In this document: piece by piece, positions 32,999-42,572 of the stretch
How the letters are laid out: each line of letters starts with the position of its first letter
Numbering within the stretch: the stretch's first letter is position 1
From: Paraburkholderia acidicola
Lineage (GTDB): Bacteria > Pseudomonadota > Gammaproteobacteria > Burkholderiales > Burkholderiaceae
Assembly: GCF_002362315.1 (NCBI RefSeq)
Contig: NZ_MTZV01000006.1
Coordinates: 1,302,001-1,366,000 of the forward strand
DNA: 64,000 bases
Reading direction: 5' to 3'
Notes under the pieces: model-generated
The model's input: the letters and a program-made list of their open reading frames with translations, nothing else
Told to the model about the DNA's origin: nothing
Database searches by the model: none
Position numbers and translations under genes: made by a program

Positions 32999-34119
32999 CC
33001 GTCAAAGGTGGCGAGCGCGCGATCGAGGCATCGTGGCGTTTGCTCGACAAGGAGCGCCGCGGCGACACGCAGTTTGCCGCGCTGACTGTCACGCAGATCC
33101 GCGAACAGTTGCGGCTCGCGGTCGCGCGCGTGATGACCGAGGGCTCGGTGTACGACGAAGAGCTGGCCGCGCTCGCGATCAAGCAGGCCGCCGGCGATCT
33201 CGTCGAAGCAATCTTCCTGCTGCGCGCGTATCGCACGACGTTGCCGCGTTTCGGCTATACATGTGCGGTCGAAACGGAGCACATGCAGATTGCACGGCGC
33301 ATCTCCGCGACCTTCAAGGATGTACCCGGCGGCCAGTTGCTCGGTGCAACCTACGATTACACGCAACGGCTGCTCGATTTCGCATTGCTTGCGGACAGCG
33401 ACGCGGCATCATCCGACCCGGCAATCGCACCACGCACTTCCGCCCACGCACCATCCGAACCGATGCCGCGCGTCGTCACACTACTCGACCGCGAAGGACT
33501 GATCGAACAGGAAACACCGTCGCCCGATGCTCCCGAACCCGGCGATCTATCGCGCGAACCGCTCGCGTTTCCGGCGAGCCGCGCCACGCGCCTGCAAAAT
33601 CTCGCGCGCGGCGACGAAGGTTTTCTGCTCGCGATGGGTTACGCGACGCAACGCGGCTACGCGCATTCGCACCCGTTCGCGGGCGAAATCCGCTTCGGCA
33701 CGATCGCAGTCGAAATGGAACTCGACGAACTCGGCGAAGCGGTCGAGATCGGCGAGATCGATGTCACCGAATGCCAGATGATCAATCAGTTCGCCGGTAG
33801 TTCGAGTGTGCCGCCCGCGTTCACGCAGGGCTACGGTCTCGCGTTCGGGCATTCTGAGCGCAAGGCAATGGCGATGGCACTCGTCGATCGCGCGCTGCGT
33901 GCCGACGAACTCGGCGAAACGCTCGCGTCCCCCACGCAGGACATCGAATTCATGCTTTCGCACAGCGATAACGTCGAAGCGTCGGGTTTTGTGCAGCATC
34001 TGAAGCTGCCGCATTACGTGGACTTTCAATCCGAACTCGAACTCGTGCGGCGTCTGCGGGCGCAGCATGAGGCGGACGACAAGCGCGACGAATCGATCAA
34101 CGAGGACCAAGCCGCATGA
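32989..34119 (+). CDS. phnI: C-P lyase subunit PhnI (nucleosidase)
   Basis: From the ATG at 32989 the protein is 376 residues, the usual PhnI size. It begins MYVAVKGGERAIEASWRLLD and contains ATRLQNLARGDEGFLLAMGYATQRGYAHSHPFAGEIR and ECQMINQFAG, blocks typical of PhnI. PhnI catalyses displacement of adenine from ATP by phosphonate in the first step. The upstream open frame to 32572 only shadows phnH. It overlaps phnH by 10 bp and phnJ by 4 bp. Confidence 0.92.
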   Translation: MYVAVKGGERAIEASWRLLDKERRGDTQFAALTVTQIREQLRLAVARVMTEGSVYDEELAALAIKQAAGDLVEAIFLLRAYRTTLPRFGYTCAVETEHMQIARRISATFKDVPGGQLLGATYDYTQRLLDFALLADSDAASSDPAIAPRTSAHAPSEPMPRVVTLLDREGLIEQETPSPDAPEPGDLSREPLAFPASRATRLQNLARGDEGFLLAMGYATQRGYAHSHPFAGEIRFGTIAVEMELDELGEAVEIGEIDVTECQMINQFAGSSSVPPAFTQGYGLAFGHSERKAMAMALVDRALRADELGETLASPTQDIEFMLSHSDNVEASGFVQHLKLPHYVDFQSELELVRRLRAQHEADDKRDESINEDQAA

Positions 34120-35057
34120 ACGCGACCGACACCCCGTCTACTGCACACGCTCTCGCTACACCGGCAGCAAGCGACTACGACCGTGCCGCCGAGGGCTACA
34201 ACTTCGCCTACCTCGACGAACAGACCAAGCGGATGATCCGCCGCGCGCTGCTGAAAGCCGTCGCGGTGCCTGGCTATCAGGTGCCGTTTGCAGCACGCGA
34301 AATGCCGCTACCGTTCGGCTGGGGCACCGGCGGCATTCAGGTGACCGCCGCGATCATCGGCCGCACCGACACACTGAAGGTGATCGACCAGGGTTCCGAC
34401 GAAACGACCAACGCGGTCAACATCCGCCGCTTCTTTGCGCGCACAACGGGCGTCGCGACGACACAGCGCACGGTGGACGCCACCATCGTGCAGACCCGTC
34501 ACCGGATCCCCGAAGCGCCGCTCACCGACAAGCAGATTCTCGTCTACCAGGTGCCGATGCCCGAGCCGTTGTACAAGCTCGAACCACGCGCCACCGAATG
34601 CAAGAAACTGCATGCGCTCGCCGACTACGGTCTGATCAGCGTGAAGCTCTACGAGGACATCGTGCGCCACGGCAGCATCGCGACGACCTACGACTACCCG
34701 GTGATCGTCAATGGCCGCTACCTCGCATCGCCATCGCCGATTCCGAAGTTCGACAACCCGAAGATGCATATGAACCCCGCATTGCAACTGTTCGGCGCGG
34801 GCCGCGAACGTCGCATCCACGCGATTCCGCCGTACACGCCGGTGCGCAGCCTCGACTTCGACGACCACCCGTTCGAGATACAGCACTGGGACCATGCGTG
34901 CGCGCTGTGTGGATCGAAGGAAAGCTTTCTCGACGAGATGATCGTCGACGATGCGGGCACGCGCATGTTCGTCTGCTCCGATAGCGACTACTGCCATCAG
35001 CGGCGCGATGCGGAAGCCCCCAACTCCGATGAAGTTCACCACGGAGACACCGCATGA
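34116..35057 (+). CDS. phnJ: C-P lyase radical SAM subunit PhnJ
   Basis: This 313-residue protein holds the PhnJ cysteines C262, C265, C287 and C293 (HACALCG, FVCSDSDYC). The spacing of 3, 22 and 6 is identical to E. coli C241, C244, C266 and C272. Three bind the 4Fe-4S cluster and one forms the catalytic thiyl radical. The N-terminal part contains YNFAYLDEQTKRMIRRALLK and GWGTGGIQVTAA. PhnJ cleaves the C-P bond of phosphonate-ribose phosphate. All catalytic residues are present, so the enzyme should be active. It overlaps phnI and phnK. Confidence 0.95.
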   Translation: MNATDTPSTAHALATPAASDYDRAAEGYNFAYLDEQTKRMIRRALLKAVAVPGYQVPFAAREMPLPFGWGTGGIQVTAAIIGRTDTLKVIDQGSDETTNAVNIRRFFARTTGVATTQRTVDATIVQTRHRIPEAPLTDKQILVYQVPMPEPLYKLEPRATECKKLHALADYGLISVKLYEDIVRHGSIATTYDYPVIVNGRYLASPSPIPKFDNPKMHMNPALQLFGAGRERRIHAIPPYTPVRSLDFDDHPFEIQHWDHACALCGSKESFLDEMIVDDAGTRMFVCSDSDYCHQRRDAEAPNSDEVHHGDTA

Positions 35058-35824
35058 AACCGCTGCTGAGCGCCCGTGGCATCACCAAACAGTTTGGCGG
35101 CCGCAACGGTTGCACTAACGTCAGCTTCGATCTGTATCCTGGCGAAGTGTTGTGTATCGTCGGTGAATCGGGTTCGGGCAAGACGACCTTGCTCAACACG
35201 CTCGCGCTGCGCACTGAAGCCGACCGCGGCACGCTGCACTACGCGGCCTCGCATGGCGACACGCTCGATCTGTTCGCACTGTCCGAGCCGCGCCGCCGTC
35301 TGTTGATGCGCACCGAGTGGGGCTTCGTCCAGCAGAATCCGCGCGACGGATTGCGCGTCGGCGTGTCGGCCGGTGCGAACATCGGCGAGCCGTTGATGGC
35401 GGTCGGCGCGCGCCACTACGGCCGGATTCGCGACACCGCAACGCAGTGGATGCAGCGTGTCGAACTCGACGCGACGCGCATCGACGAACTGCCCGCCGCG
35501 TTTTCGGGCGGCATGCAACAGCGTCTGCAGATCGCGCGCAACCTGGTGACCGGTCCACGTCTCGTGTTCATGGACGAACCCACGGCCGGGCTCGACGTGT
35601 CGGTGCAGGCGCGCCTGCTCGATCTGCTGCGCACGCTGACAGCGACGCTGCATCTGTCGGTGCTGATCGTCACGCACGATATCGGTGTGGCCCGCCTGCT
35701 CGCGCACCGGTTGATGGTGATGCAAGGCGGCGAGGTAGTCGAAGCCGGTCTCACCGACCAGGTACTCGACGACCCGCAGCATCCCTATACGCAAACGCTG
35801 GTGTCGTCGGTTCTGCCGGTCTGA
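35054..35824 (+). CDS. phnK: C-P lyase ABC-type ATPase PhnK
   Basis: The 256-residue ABC ATPase has Walker A (GESGSGKTTL), the signature (FSGGMQQRLQIARNL), Walker B (RLVFMDEPTAGLD) and an H-loop (LIVTHDIG). In PhnK proteins this ATPase docks on the PhnGHIJ core rather than on a membrane permease. It overlaps phnJ by 4 bp and precedes phnL by 21 bp. Confidence 0.92.
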   Translation: MKPLLSARGITKQFGGRNGCTNVSFDLYPGEVLCIVGESGSGKTTLLNTLALRTEADRGTLHYAASHGDTLDLFALSEPRRRLLMRTEWGFVQQNPRDGLRVGVSAGANIGEPLMAVGARHYGRIRDTATQWMQRVELDATRIDELPAAFSGGMQQRLQIARNLVTGPRLVFMDEPTAGLDVSVQARLLDLLRTLTATLHLSVLIVTHDIGVARLLAHRLMVMQGGEVVEAGLTDQVLDDPQHPYTQTLVSSVLPV

Positions 35825-35845
35825 CGTCCGCACTCGAGACAAACC

Positions 35846-36613
35846 ATGTCCTCCATCGAATTTCGCAACCCCACGCGCGCATTCGCTGACAACGCCGCGT
35901 TGATGCTGCGCGCCGTCGATCTCGGCAAGACCTTCACGCTGCACGGCCAGGGCGGCGTGCGCATCGATGCGCTAGCGGGTGTATCGCTCGATGTCGAACG
36001 CGGCGAATGCGTGGTACTGGTCGGACCATCCGGTGCCGGCAAGAGCACGCTGTTGCGCTGCCTGTACGGCAACTATCTGGCGAGCCGCGGCACGATTGCG
36101 ATTCGCGACGACTCGCAGGCAGCGCAGCACATCACGATCACCACCGCGGAACCGCACGACGTGCTGCACTTACGGCGCAGCGTAGTCGGCTACGTGAGCC
36201 AGTTTCTGCGCGTGATTCCGCGCGTGCCGACGCTCACGCTCGTCGCCGAACCGCTGGTGTCGCGCGGTGTCGAACCCGCCGAAGCCGAGGCGCGCGCCAG
36301 CGCATTGCTGGCGCGATTGAATGTGCCGCAGCGACTGTGGCTGCTTGCGCCCGCAACGTTCTCTGGTGGCGAACAGCAGCGCGTGAATATCGCGCGCGGA
36401 CTGATCGCGGGACATCCGCTGTTGCTGCTCGACGAACCGACTGCATCGCTCGATGCGGAAAACCGCGCTATCGTGGCCGAACTGATCGTTGAAGCGCGTG
36501 AACGCGGCGCGGCGATCGTCGGCATTTTCCACGACGAGGACACGCGTGCGCAGGTCGCGACGCGCCGCCTCGAACTGCAGCCGCCGCTGCGCGACGCGGC
36601 CGCGCTGCACTGA
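35846..36613 (+). CDS. phnL: C-P lyase ABC-type ATPase PhnL
   Basis: The 255-residue ABC ATPase has Walker A (GPSGAGKSTLLRCLYGNY), the family-typical ITTAEPHDVLHLRRSVVGYVSQFLR, the signature (FSGGEQQRVNIARGL) and Walker B (LLLLDEPTASLD). PhnL acts with PhnK on the C-P lyase core. It lies between phnK and phnM in the same operon. Confidence 0.93.
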   Translation: MSSIEFRNPTRAFADNAALMLRAVDLGKTFTLHGQGGVRIDALAGVSLDVERGECVVLVGPSGAGKSTLLRCLYGNYLASRGTIAIRDDSQAAQHITITTAEPHDVLHLRRSVVGYVSQFLRVIPRVPTLTLVAEPLVSRGVEPAEAEARASALLARLNVPQRLWLLAPATFSGGEQQRVNIARGLIAGHPLLLLDEPTASLDAENRAIVAELIVEARERGAAIVGIFHDEDTRAQVATRRLELQPPLRDAAALH

Positions 36614-36649
36614 ATACGCTGCATACACTGAACACCACGGAGCCTGTCG

Positions 36650-37783
36650 ATGTTGATCAAGAACGCTCGCATCGTGACGCGAGATGAAGTATTCACCGGC
36701 ACGGTACGGATCGAGAACGGCACGATCCGCGACCTCGAACGCGGCACGACGTCCGCCCCTGAAGCTGAAGACTGGAACGGCGACTATCTGCTGCCTGGTC
36801 TGATCGAGCTGCATACGGACAATCTCGAGAAGCACCTCGCGCCCCGTCCGGGCGTGCAATGGAACACCGACGCCGCGTTCGTGATCCACGACGCGCAGGT
36901 CGCCGCGGCCGGTATCACGACGGTGTTCGACGCACTCGTGATTGGCTCGCGCCCAGGTGCCGAAATCCGCGGACGCGATGTGCAGACTCAATGTGCGCAG
37001 GCGCTGAGCCGCTTTTCCGGACGCGACCTGCTGCGAGCCGAACACTTCCTGCATCTGCGCTGCGAGATTGCGACTGCCGATGTCGTCGAGGTATTCGAAT
37101 CGCTGTGCGACCATCCGCTGCTGCGCCTCGCCTCGGTGATGGATCACACGCCGGGCCAGCGCCAGTGGCACAACCGCGACCAGTGGCGCCGCTTCCAGGA
37201 ACGCGACGGTAAATGGACCGACGAGCAGGCCGCAACGTTGCTCGGCGAACTCGCGAACGACCAGCAACGCTTCGCCGATGCACACCGCCGCGAAATCGTC
37301 GCGCGCTGCGCGGCGCTTGGCCTGCCGGTGGCAAGCCATGACGACACCCTCGTCGAGCACGTCGAACAGGCGGCCGCCGAAGGCATCGTGCTCGCCGAAT
37401 TCCCCACCACGCGCATCGCGGCCGAAGCCGCGCACGCACACGGCATCGCGACGATCATGGGCGCACCGAACATCGTGCGCGGCGGCTCGCACTCGGGCAA
37501 CGTGTCCGCACTCGAACTCGCGAAGTCGGAACTGCTCGACATCCTGTCGTCTGATTACGTGCCGTCGAGCCTGCTCACCGCAGCCTTCGAACTCGTCGAC
37601 AAGGCCGGCTGGACCTTGCCGCGCGCCATCGCGACGGTATCCGCGGAACCGGCTCGCACGGCCGGTCTGCACGACCGCGGCATGATCGCACCTGGCCTGC
37701 GCGCGGATTTCGTGCGGGTCACGATGCTCGATACGCTGCCGGTGCCGCGCGCGACTTACCGTGCGGGCGCACGCATCGTCTGA
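36650..37783 (+). CDS. phnM: Alpha-D-ribose 1-methylphosphonate 5-triphosphate diphosphatase
   Basis: This 377-residue amidohydrolase-fold enzyme has the metal-binding block LPGLIELHTDNLEKHLAPRPGVQW, LASVMDHTPGQRQW, SHDDTLVEHVEQAAAEGIVLAEFPTT and MGAPNIVRGGSHSGNVSA, all typical of PhnM. It removes pyrophosphate from the triphosphate intermediate to give the PhnJ substrate. It is the last gene of phnGHIJKLM. No phnO, phnP or phnCDE transporter follows. Confidence 0.93.
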   Translation: MLIKNARIVTRDEVFTGTVRIENGTIRDLERGTTSAPEAEDWNGDYLLPGLIELHTDNLEKHLAPRPGVQWNTDAAFVIHDAQVAAAGITTVFDALVIGSRPGAEIRGRDVQTQCAQALSRFSGRDLLRAEHFLHLRCEIATADVVEVFESLCDHPLLRLASVMDHTPGQRQWHNRDQWRRFQERDGKWTDEQAATLLGELANDQQRFADAHRREIVARCAALGLPVASHDDTLVEHVEQAAAEGIVLAEFPTTRIAAEAAHAHGIATIMGAPNIVRGGSHSGNVSALELAKSELLDILSSDYVPSSLLTAAFELVDKAGWTLPRAIATVSAEPARTAGLHDRGMIAPGLRADFVRVTMLDTLPVPRATYRAGARIV

Positions 37784-38076
37784 CGCAACATTCGGGCGAA
37801 CTGGCAGCGCCCACACCGCACGCAGTGCCTGTGGCCAGGTTACGTTCAGCTTACGGAAAACCGGCTTTCGTTGCGGCGCACCACGCAATTAGAGCCCGAT
37901 TCCCCCACCATCCGGTGTTTCACCGACTCCAGGCGCATTTTGAACTGGTAAGCTTGGCGCGCGCTGCCGGCCGCCGGTCGGCGGCCTTAAACCAAGCCCG
38001 GTCCTCGCGCCGGGCAATGTCGCGCAGCGGCACAAGCGCATGCGCGACCACCTGACCACTCCGAGGAGTAAAAACA

Positions 38077-38859
38077 GTGAAAAAACTGCTAGCGGCTTTG
38101 ACGGTTGCCCTGCTCGCCACCGTCTCGATCGGCGCACACGCGAAAGACTGGACCACGATCCGCTTCGGCGTCGACGCCAGCTACCCGCCGTTTGAATCGA
38201 AGGGCTCGGACGGCAAGCTCGTCGGTTTCGATATCGATCTCGGCAACGAAATCTGCAAGCGCCTGGCGGCAAAGTGCGTGTGGGTGGAAAACGACTTTGA
38301 CGGCATGATCCCCGCGCTGAAGGCGAAGAAGTTCGACGGCGTGCTGTCGTCGATGTCGATCACGCCGCAACGCGCCGAACAGATCGGCTTCTCGGCGAAG
38401 CTGTTCAACACGCCGACGCGCCTCGTCGCCAAGAAAGGTTCGGGCATCCTGCCGACCGCCGATTCGCTGAAGGGCAAGTCGGTTGGTGTCGAACAGGGCA
38501 CGATCCAGGAAACGTTTGCGAAGGCTTACTGGGAACCGAAGGGCACGAAGGTCGTGCCGTATCAGAACCAGGATCAGGTCTATGCCGACTTGCTGTCGGG
38601 CCGTCTTGACGCCACGCTGCAAGACGCCGTGCAAGCCGACATCGGCTTCCTGAAGACGCCGCGCGGTGCTGGCTTCGAATTCGTCGGCAAGGATCTCGAC
38701 GATCCGAAGACGCTTGGCACGGGCGCCGGCGTTGGCCTGCGCAAGGAAGACACGGATCTGAAGGCGAAGATGGACAAGGCAATCGCCGACATGATCAAGG
38801 ACGGTACGTACAAGAAGCTCGAACAGAAGTACTTCACGTTCGACGTGTACGGCAGCTGA
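38077..38859 (+). CDS. Polar amino-acid ABC transporter substrate-binding protein
   Basis: This 260-residue periplasmic protein has a signal peptide (MKKLLAALTVALLATVSIGAHA). The SBP_bac_3 fold is shown by IRFGVDASYPPFESKGSDGKLVGFDIDLGNEICKRL, FDGMIPALKAKKFDGVLSSMSITPQR and SVGVEQGTIQETFA. It is close to the lysine/arginine/ornithine or histidine binding proteins (ArgT/HisJ). The GTG start has GAGGAG upstream. A terminator follows the gene, and no permease or ATPase gene is adjacent, so it is an orphan that must dock on a transporter encoded elsewhere. Confidence 0.9.
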   Translation: MKKLLAALTVALLATVSIGAHAKDWTTIRFGVDASYPPFESKGSDGKLVGFDIDLGNEICKRLAAKCVWVENDFDGMIPALKAKKFDGVLSSMSITPQRAEQIGFSAKLFNTPTRLVAKKGSGILPTADSLKGKSVGVEQGTIQETFAKAYWEPKGTKVVPYQNQDQVYADLLSGRLDATLQDAVQADIGFLKTPRGAGFEFVGKDLDDPKTLGTGAGVGLRKEDTDLKAKMDKAIADMIKDGTYKKLEQKYFTFDVYGS

Positions 38860-38902
38860 TCCTTTGACCGGCGCGGTCCTCCGCGCCGTGCAGGCAAACC
38901 GG

Positions 38903-38936
38903 ACGGGCTCCGCTACACGCGGGGCCCGTTTCGTTT
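38903..38936 (+). terminator. Intrinsic terminator after the binding-protein gene
   Basis: ACGGGCTCCGC (38903-38913) pairs with GCGGGGCCCGT (38919-38929) with one G-T wobble, followed by TTCGTTTT. Confidence 0.7.
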
Positions 38937-39102
38937 TGGCGCCGTGATCCGGCGATGTGCAGATCGGTCGCACGCCGTCCATCGGCGGGATCGGCTAAGA
39001 TCGTTCCGTTCCGCATGCGCGGAACGGCCACCGTGCCGCTGCTTTCCATTTCTGTAACCGCTCATTTGTGCGGCCCGCTGTCAGCGCCGCGCACCCGATA
39101 CC

Positions 39103-40218
39103 ATGCAAACCCAGAACCATCCGCTGATTTCCCCGACGCTCGGCACCGCACGCCAACTGACGAGCTTCCACTACGGTCCCGGCGGCGGACAGAAGATCTA
39201 CATCCAGTCGTCGCTGCACGCCGACGAACTGCCTGGCATGCTGGTCTCCTGGGCGCTACGCCGCAAACTCGCCGCGCTCGAAAGCGCCGGCAAACTGCAA
39301 GGCGAAGTGATCGTCGTGCCCGTCGCCAATTCGATCGGCCTGAACCAGCATTTCCTCGGGCATATGATGGGTCGCTTCGAATCGAACTCCGCGACGAACT
39401 TCAACCGCAACTTCTACGATCTGTCCGCACTGGTGCTGCCGGTCATCGAAGAACGGCTATCCGCCGACATCGACCGCAACCGCACCGCCATCCGTGCCGC
39501 GATGCGCGAAGCGCTCGACGCGCAGAAGCCCGTCAACGAACTCGAATCGCAACGCCTCGCGCTGCAGCGCCTGTCGTACGACGCCGACGTCGTGCTCGAC
39601 CTGCACTGTGACTGGGACGCGGCGATGCACATCTACACCAACCCGGACCTGTGGCCCGAAGTCGAGCCGCTCGCGCGCTACGTCGAGGCGAAGGCGTCGC
39701 TGCTGGCGCTGAACTCGGTGGGCAATCCGTTCGATGAGATCCACAGCTTCTGCTGGTCCGATCTGCGCAACCGCTTCGGCAACCGCTTCCCGATTCCGAA
39801 CGGTTCGATCTCCGTGACCGTGGAACTGCGCGGCCAGGCCGACGTTTCGTACGAGTTCGCCGAACACGATGCGCAGGCGATCATCGAATACCTGACGCAT
39901 CGCGGGGTCGTCGCCGGAACAGCCGCGCCGCAGCCTGCGCTCGAATTCGCCGCGACGCCGCTTGCGGGCACCGAGCCGATCGTTGCGCCGGTCAGCGGCG
40001 TGGTGGTGTTTCGCAGCGAAGTGGGCCGCTGGGTCGAGGCCGGCCAGCCGATCGCCGATATCGTCGATCCGCTCACCGACACCGTCGTCACGCTGCCGTG
40101 TACGGTGGCCGGCGTGCTGTACGCGCGGCATCTGTCGCGCTTCGCCACGGCCGGCATGGAAGTGGCCCGCGTTGCGGGAGCCAAGGCGTTTCGCACTGGC
40201 TCGCTGCTGTCGCAGTAA
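39103..40218 (+). CDS. Succinylglutamate desuccinylase/aspartoacylase-family zinc hydrolase
   Basis: The 371-residue M14-like hydrolase has zinc ligands in SSLHADELPG (His39, Glu42), a third in VVLDLHCDWD, a substrate-binding NFNRNFYD and the catalytic-type Glu in SVTVELRGQ. The C-terminal ~90 residues (PIVAPVSGVVVFRSEVGRWVEAGQPIADIVDPL) form a biotinyl/lipoyl-like beta-barrel seen in some family members. It probably hydrolyses an N-acyl amino acid. It follows an amino-acid binding protein after a terminator, so any functional link is through neighbourhood only. Confidence 0.85.
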   Translation: MQTQNHPLISPTLGTARQLTSFHYGPGGGQKIYIQSSLHADELPGMLVSWALRRKLAALESAGKLQGEVIVVPVANSIGLNQHFLGHMMGRFESNSATNFNRNFYDLSALVLPVIEERLSADIDRNRTAIRAAMREALDAQKPVNELESQRLALQRLSYDADVVLDLHCDWDAAMHIYTNPDLWPEVEPLARYVEAKASLLALNSVGNPFDEIHSFCWSDLRNRFGNRFPIPNGSISVTVELRGQADVSYEFAEHDAQAIIEYLTHRGVVAGTAAPQPALEFAATPLAGTEPIVAPVSGVVVFRSEVGRWVEAGQPIADIVDPLTDTVVTLPCTVAGVLYARHLSRFATAGMEVARVAGAKAFRTGSLLSQ

Positions 40219-40226
40219 CTGCAGCG

Positions 40227-41048
40227 TCAGAACGCCGGCACGATCGCGCCTTTGAACTCCGAATCGATGTAGCGGCGCACCTCATCCGATTCATACGCCG
40301 CGACGAGCTTCTTCACCCAGGGCTTGCCGCGGTCTGCGGCGCGCACGGCGATCAGGTTCGCGTACGGGCCCTTCAGGTCCTCGATGGCGATGGCGTCGCG
40401 GGTCGGCTGCAGGCCGGCCTTCACGGCATAGTCGGTATTGATCGATGCGGCGTCGAGGTCGTCGAGTGCACGCGGCAACTGCGCGGCATCGAGTTCCACC
40501 AGCCGGATCTTCTTCGGATTCTCTGCGACGTCGAGCGGTGTCGCGTTCACGCCGTTCGTACCGGCGCCCGCCTTCAGCTTGATCACACCGTACTTCTGCA
40601 GCAGCAATAGCGCTCGGTTGCCGTTCGACGGATCGTTCTGGATGCCCACCTTCGCGCCCTCAGGCAAATCCTTCAGCGACTTGATTTTCTTCGAATAGAA
40701 GCCCATCGGCGACGTATAGGTCAGACCGACATTGACGATCTTGTAACCGCGCTGGCGGATCTGGCTGTCGAGAAACGGCTGATGCTGGAAACCGTTCGCA
40801 TCGAGATCGCCGGCGTCGAGCGCGGCGTTCGGCTGGACGTAGTCGTTGAACTCGATGACCTTCACGTTCAGCCCTTCGCGCGCCGCGACCTTCGTCACGA
40901 CCGACCAGATCTGCGCGTCCGGACCGCTCATCGTGCCGACTTTCAGGGTTGGGTCGGCGGCATGCGCGGCTGTAACCGCAAAAGAGGCGGTAAGCACCGT
41001 GCCCGCGGCGGTAAGAAAAAGACGTCCAAGGATGGTTCTGCGCTGCAT
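40227..41048 (-). CDS. MetQ/NlpA-family methionine-binding protein
   Basis: The 273-residue protein has the NlpA fold (TLKVGTMSGPDAQIWSVVTKVAAREGLNVKVIEFNDYVQPNAALDAGDLDANGFQHQPFLD, described by its WSV and QHQPFLD blocks). Members bind methionine or related amino acids for MetNI-type ABC importers. Its signal peptide ends in AAHA without a lipobox cysteine, so it should be soluble in the periplasm rather than a lipoprotein. No metN or metI is adjacent. The start at 41048 follows a G-rich ribosome-binding site. Confidence 0.85.
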   Translation of the reverse strand: MQRRTILGRLFLTAAGTVLTASFAVTAAHAADPTLKVGTMSGPDAQIWSVVTKVAAREGLNVKVIEFNDYVQPNAALDAGDLDANGFQHQPFLDSQIRQRGYKIVNVGLTYTSPMGFYSKKIKSLKDLPEGAKVGIQNDPSNGNRALLLLQKYGVIKLKAGAGTNGVNATPLDVAENPKKIRLVELDAAQLPRALDDLDAASINTDYAVKAGLQPTRDAIAIEDLKGPYANLIAVRAADRGKPWVKKLVAAYESDEVRRYIDSEFKGAIVPAF

Positions 41049-41342
41049 GCGGCCCCCGTTATGGCTCGATATGAATGGACGCGCATCGTCGCATGCACCG
41101 CGAGCGGGCATAACCAATCGTTTCTGCTACGCATATGGGCACCAGGCTACCAAGCATATGCAGCGGGCGCTTGCGATATTTCCCCGGTTTTCGCCAGACC
41201 GATGTCGCGCCCAAACGACACATGGCGCATATAACTTACCTGTCACATTCCTTTCGCTTGTTTTCCCTTACATTTCGGCCAGTCGCCCGACCGGCCACAG
41301 AGCCTGGCGTCGCGATCGCATCCTTTCAATCGGAGAAACGCC
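41049..41342. other. Divergent spacer between metQ-like gene and porin
   Basis: No gene is visible. The right part is T/C-rich and leads to GGAGA at 41332-41336, the ribosome-binding site of the porin. No clear promoter boxes were identified. Confidence 0.4.
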
Positions 41343-42509
41343 TTGAACAAGAAAGTATTGACCACCGCTATCCTCGCTACCCTCGCGGGAACCGCGCACG
41401 CACAAAGCAGCGTGACGCTCTACGGGCTGATCGACGCGGGTATCAGCTACGTGAACAACGCCAAGGCTGGCAACAGCCACGACAAGCTCGTCAAGTTCGA
41501 CGACGGCGTCGCCCAGGGCAGCCGTTGGGGCCTGCGCGGCACCGAAGACCTCGGTGGCGGCCTGAAAGCGATCTTCGTGCTCGAAAACGGCTTCAACAGC
41601 GGCAACGGCACGCTGGGCCAGGGCGGCGCAATGTTCGGCCGCCAGGCTTACGTCGGGCTGTCGAAGGACGGCGTCGGCTCGCTGACGTTCGGTCGCCAGT
41701 ACTCGTTCTCGACCGACTACCTCGGCGGCAACTACTCGACCGGCGGTCAGACGGTCGCCGGTAACTACGGTTACCACATCAACGACGTCGACCAGCTCAC
41801 GTCGAGCCGGATCAACAATGCGGTCAAGTACAGCAGCGCCAACTTCTCGGGCTTCACGTTCGGCGCGTTGTACGGTTTCTCGAACCAGGCAGGCGCTTTC
41901 GCCGGCGCACCGGCAAGCGGTACGTCGACGAGCCCGGTTGCAGGTTCGTCGCGCGCATACAGCGTCGGCGCGAACTACGCGAACGGCCCGTTCAGCATCG
42001 GCGCTGCGTTCACCGATATCCGCTACCCGAGCCAGTCGGCACCGGCGTTCACGACCGCGATCTCCAACGTCAGCACCGGCACGATTCGCGATCTGCGCAC
42101 GTACGGCGTCGGCGGCCGTTATCTGATCGGACCGGCAACGCTGTGGGCGTTGTGGACGAACACGCGTCTCGAAGCACTGACGGGCGCGGCAACGTCGTTC
42201 AACGCATATGAAGCGGGCGGCAAGTACGCATTCACGCCGGCACTGACGGCAGGTCTCGGCTACACGTACATGCGTCTGTCGAATGCGAACCACGGCCACT
42301 TCAACCAGGTCGATGCAAGCGTCGATTACGCGCTCAGCAAGCGCACCGACGTTTACCTGCTCGGTGTCTATCAAGGCGCGTCTGGCAGCAACAAGGGCGT
42401 GGACCTGCAGGCGCAGATCGGTTCGAGCCCGACGTCGTACTTCGGTACGTCGGGTAACGGCGCGGACAATCAGGTCGCCGTGCGCGTCGGTATTCGCCAC
42501 AAGTTCTGA
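41343..42509 (+). CDS. Trimeric outer-membrane porin (beta-proteobacterial type)
   Basis: The 388-residue protein has a signal peptide (MNKKVLTTAILATLAGTAHA) followed by the hallmark QSSVTLYGLIDAGISYVNNA. The porin_4/OmpC-like barrel contains SRWGLRGTEDLGGGLKAIFVLE and FGRQAYVGL, and a C-terminal VRVGIRHKF for Bam recognition. It should form general diffusion pores. The start codon is TTG with GGAGA 6 bp upstream. It is monocistronic, with a clear terminator. Confidence 0.93.
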   Translation: MNKKVLTTAILATLAGTAHAQSSVTLYGLIDAGISYVNNAKAGNSHDKLVKFDDGVAQGSRWGLRGTEDLGGGLKAIFVLENGFNSGNGTLGQGGAMFGRQAYVGLSKDGVGSLTFGRQYSFSTDYLGGNYSTGGQTVAGNYGYHINDVDQLTSSRINNAVKYSSANFSGFTFGALYGFSNQAGAFAGAPASGTSTSPVAGSSRAYSVGANYANGPFSIGAAFTDIRYPSQSAPAFTTAISNVSTGTIRDLRTYGVGGRYLIGPATLWALWTNTRLEALTGAATSFNAYEAGGKYAFTPALTAGLGYTYMRLSNANHGHFNQVDASVDYALSKRTDVYLLGVYQGASGSNKGVDLQAQIGSSPTSYFGTSGNGADNQVAVRVGIRHKF

Positions 42510-42572
42510 TCGTTGCGATGTGCTCATGACGGCAGCGGGCTACGCGCCTGCTGCCGCTGTCGTGAACCGGAA

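Noticed and set aside
36170..37888. A 572-codon open frame on the minus strand across phnL and phnM
   Set aside because: It is antisense to two clear C-P lyase genes, has no family pattern, and is rich in Arg, Gln and Asp as expected from reverse-reading of high-GC coding sequence.
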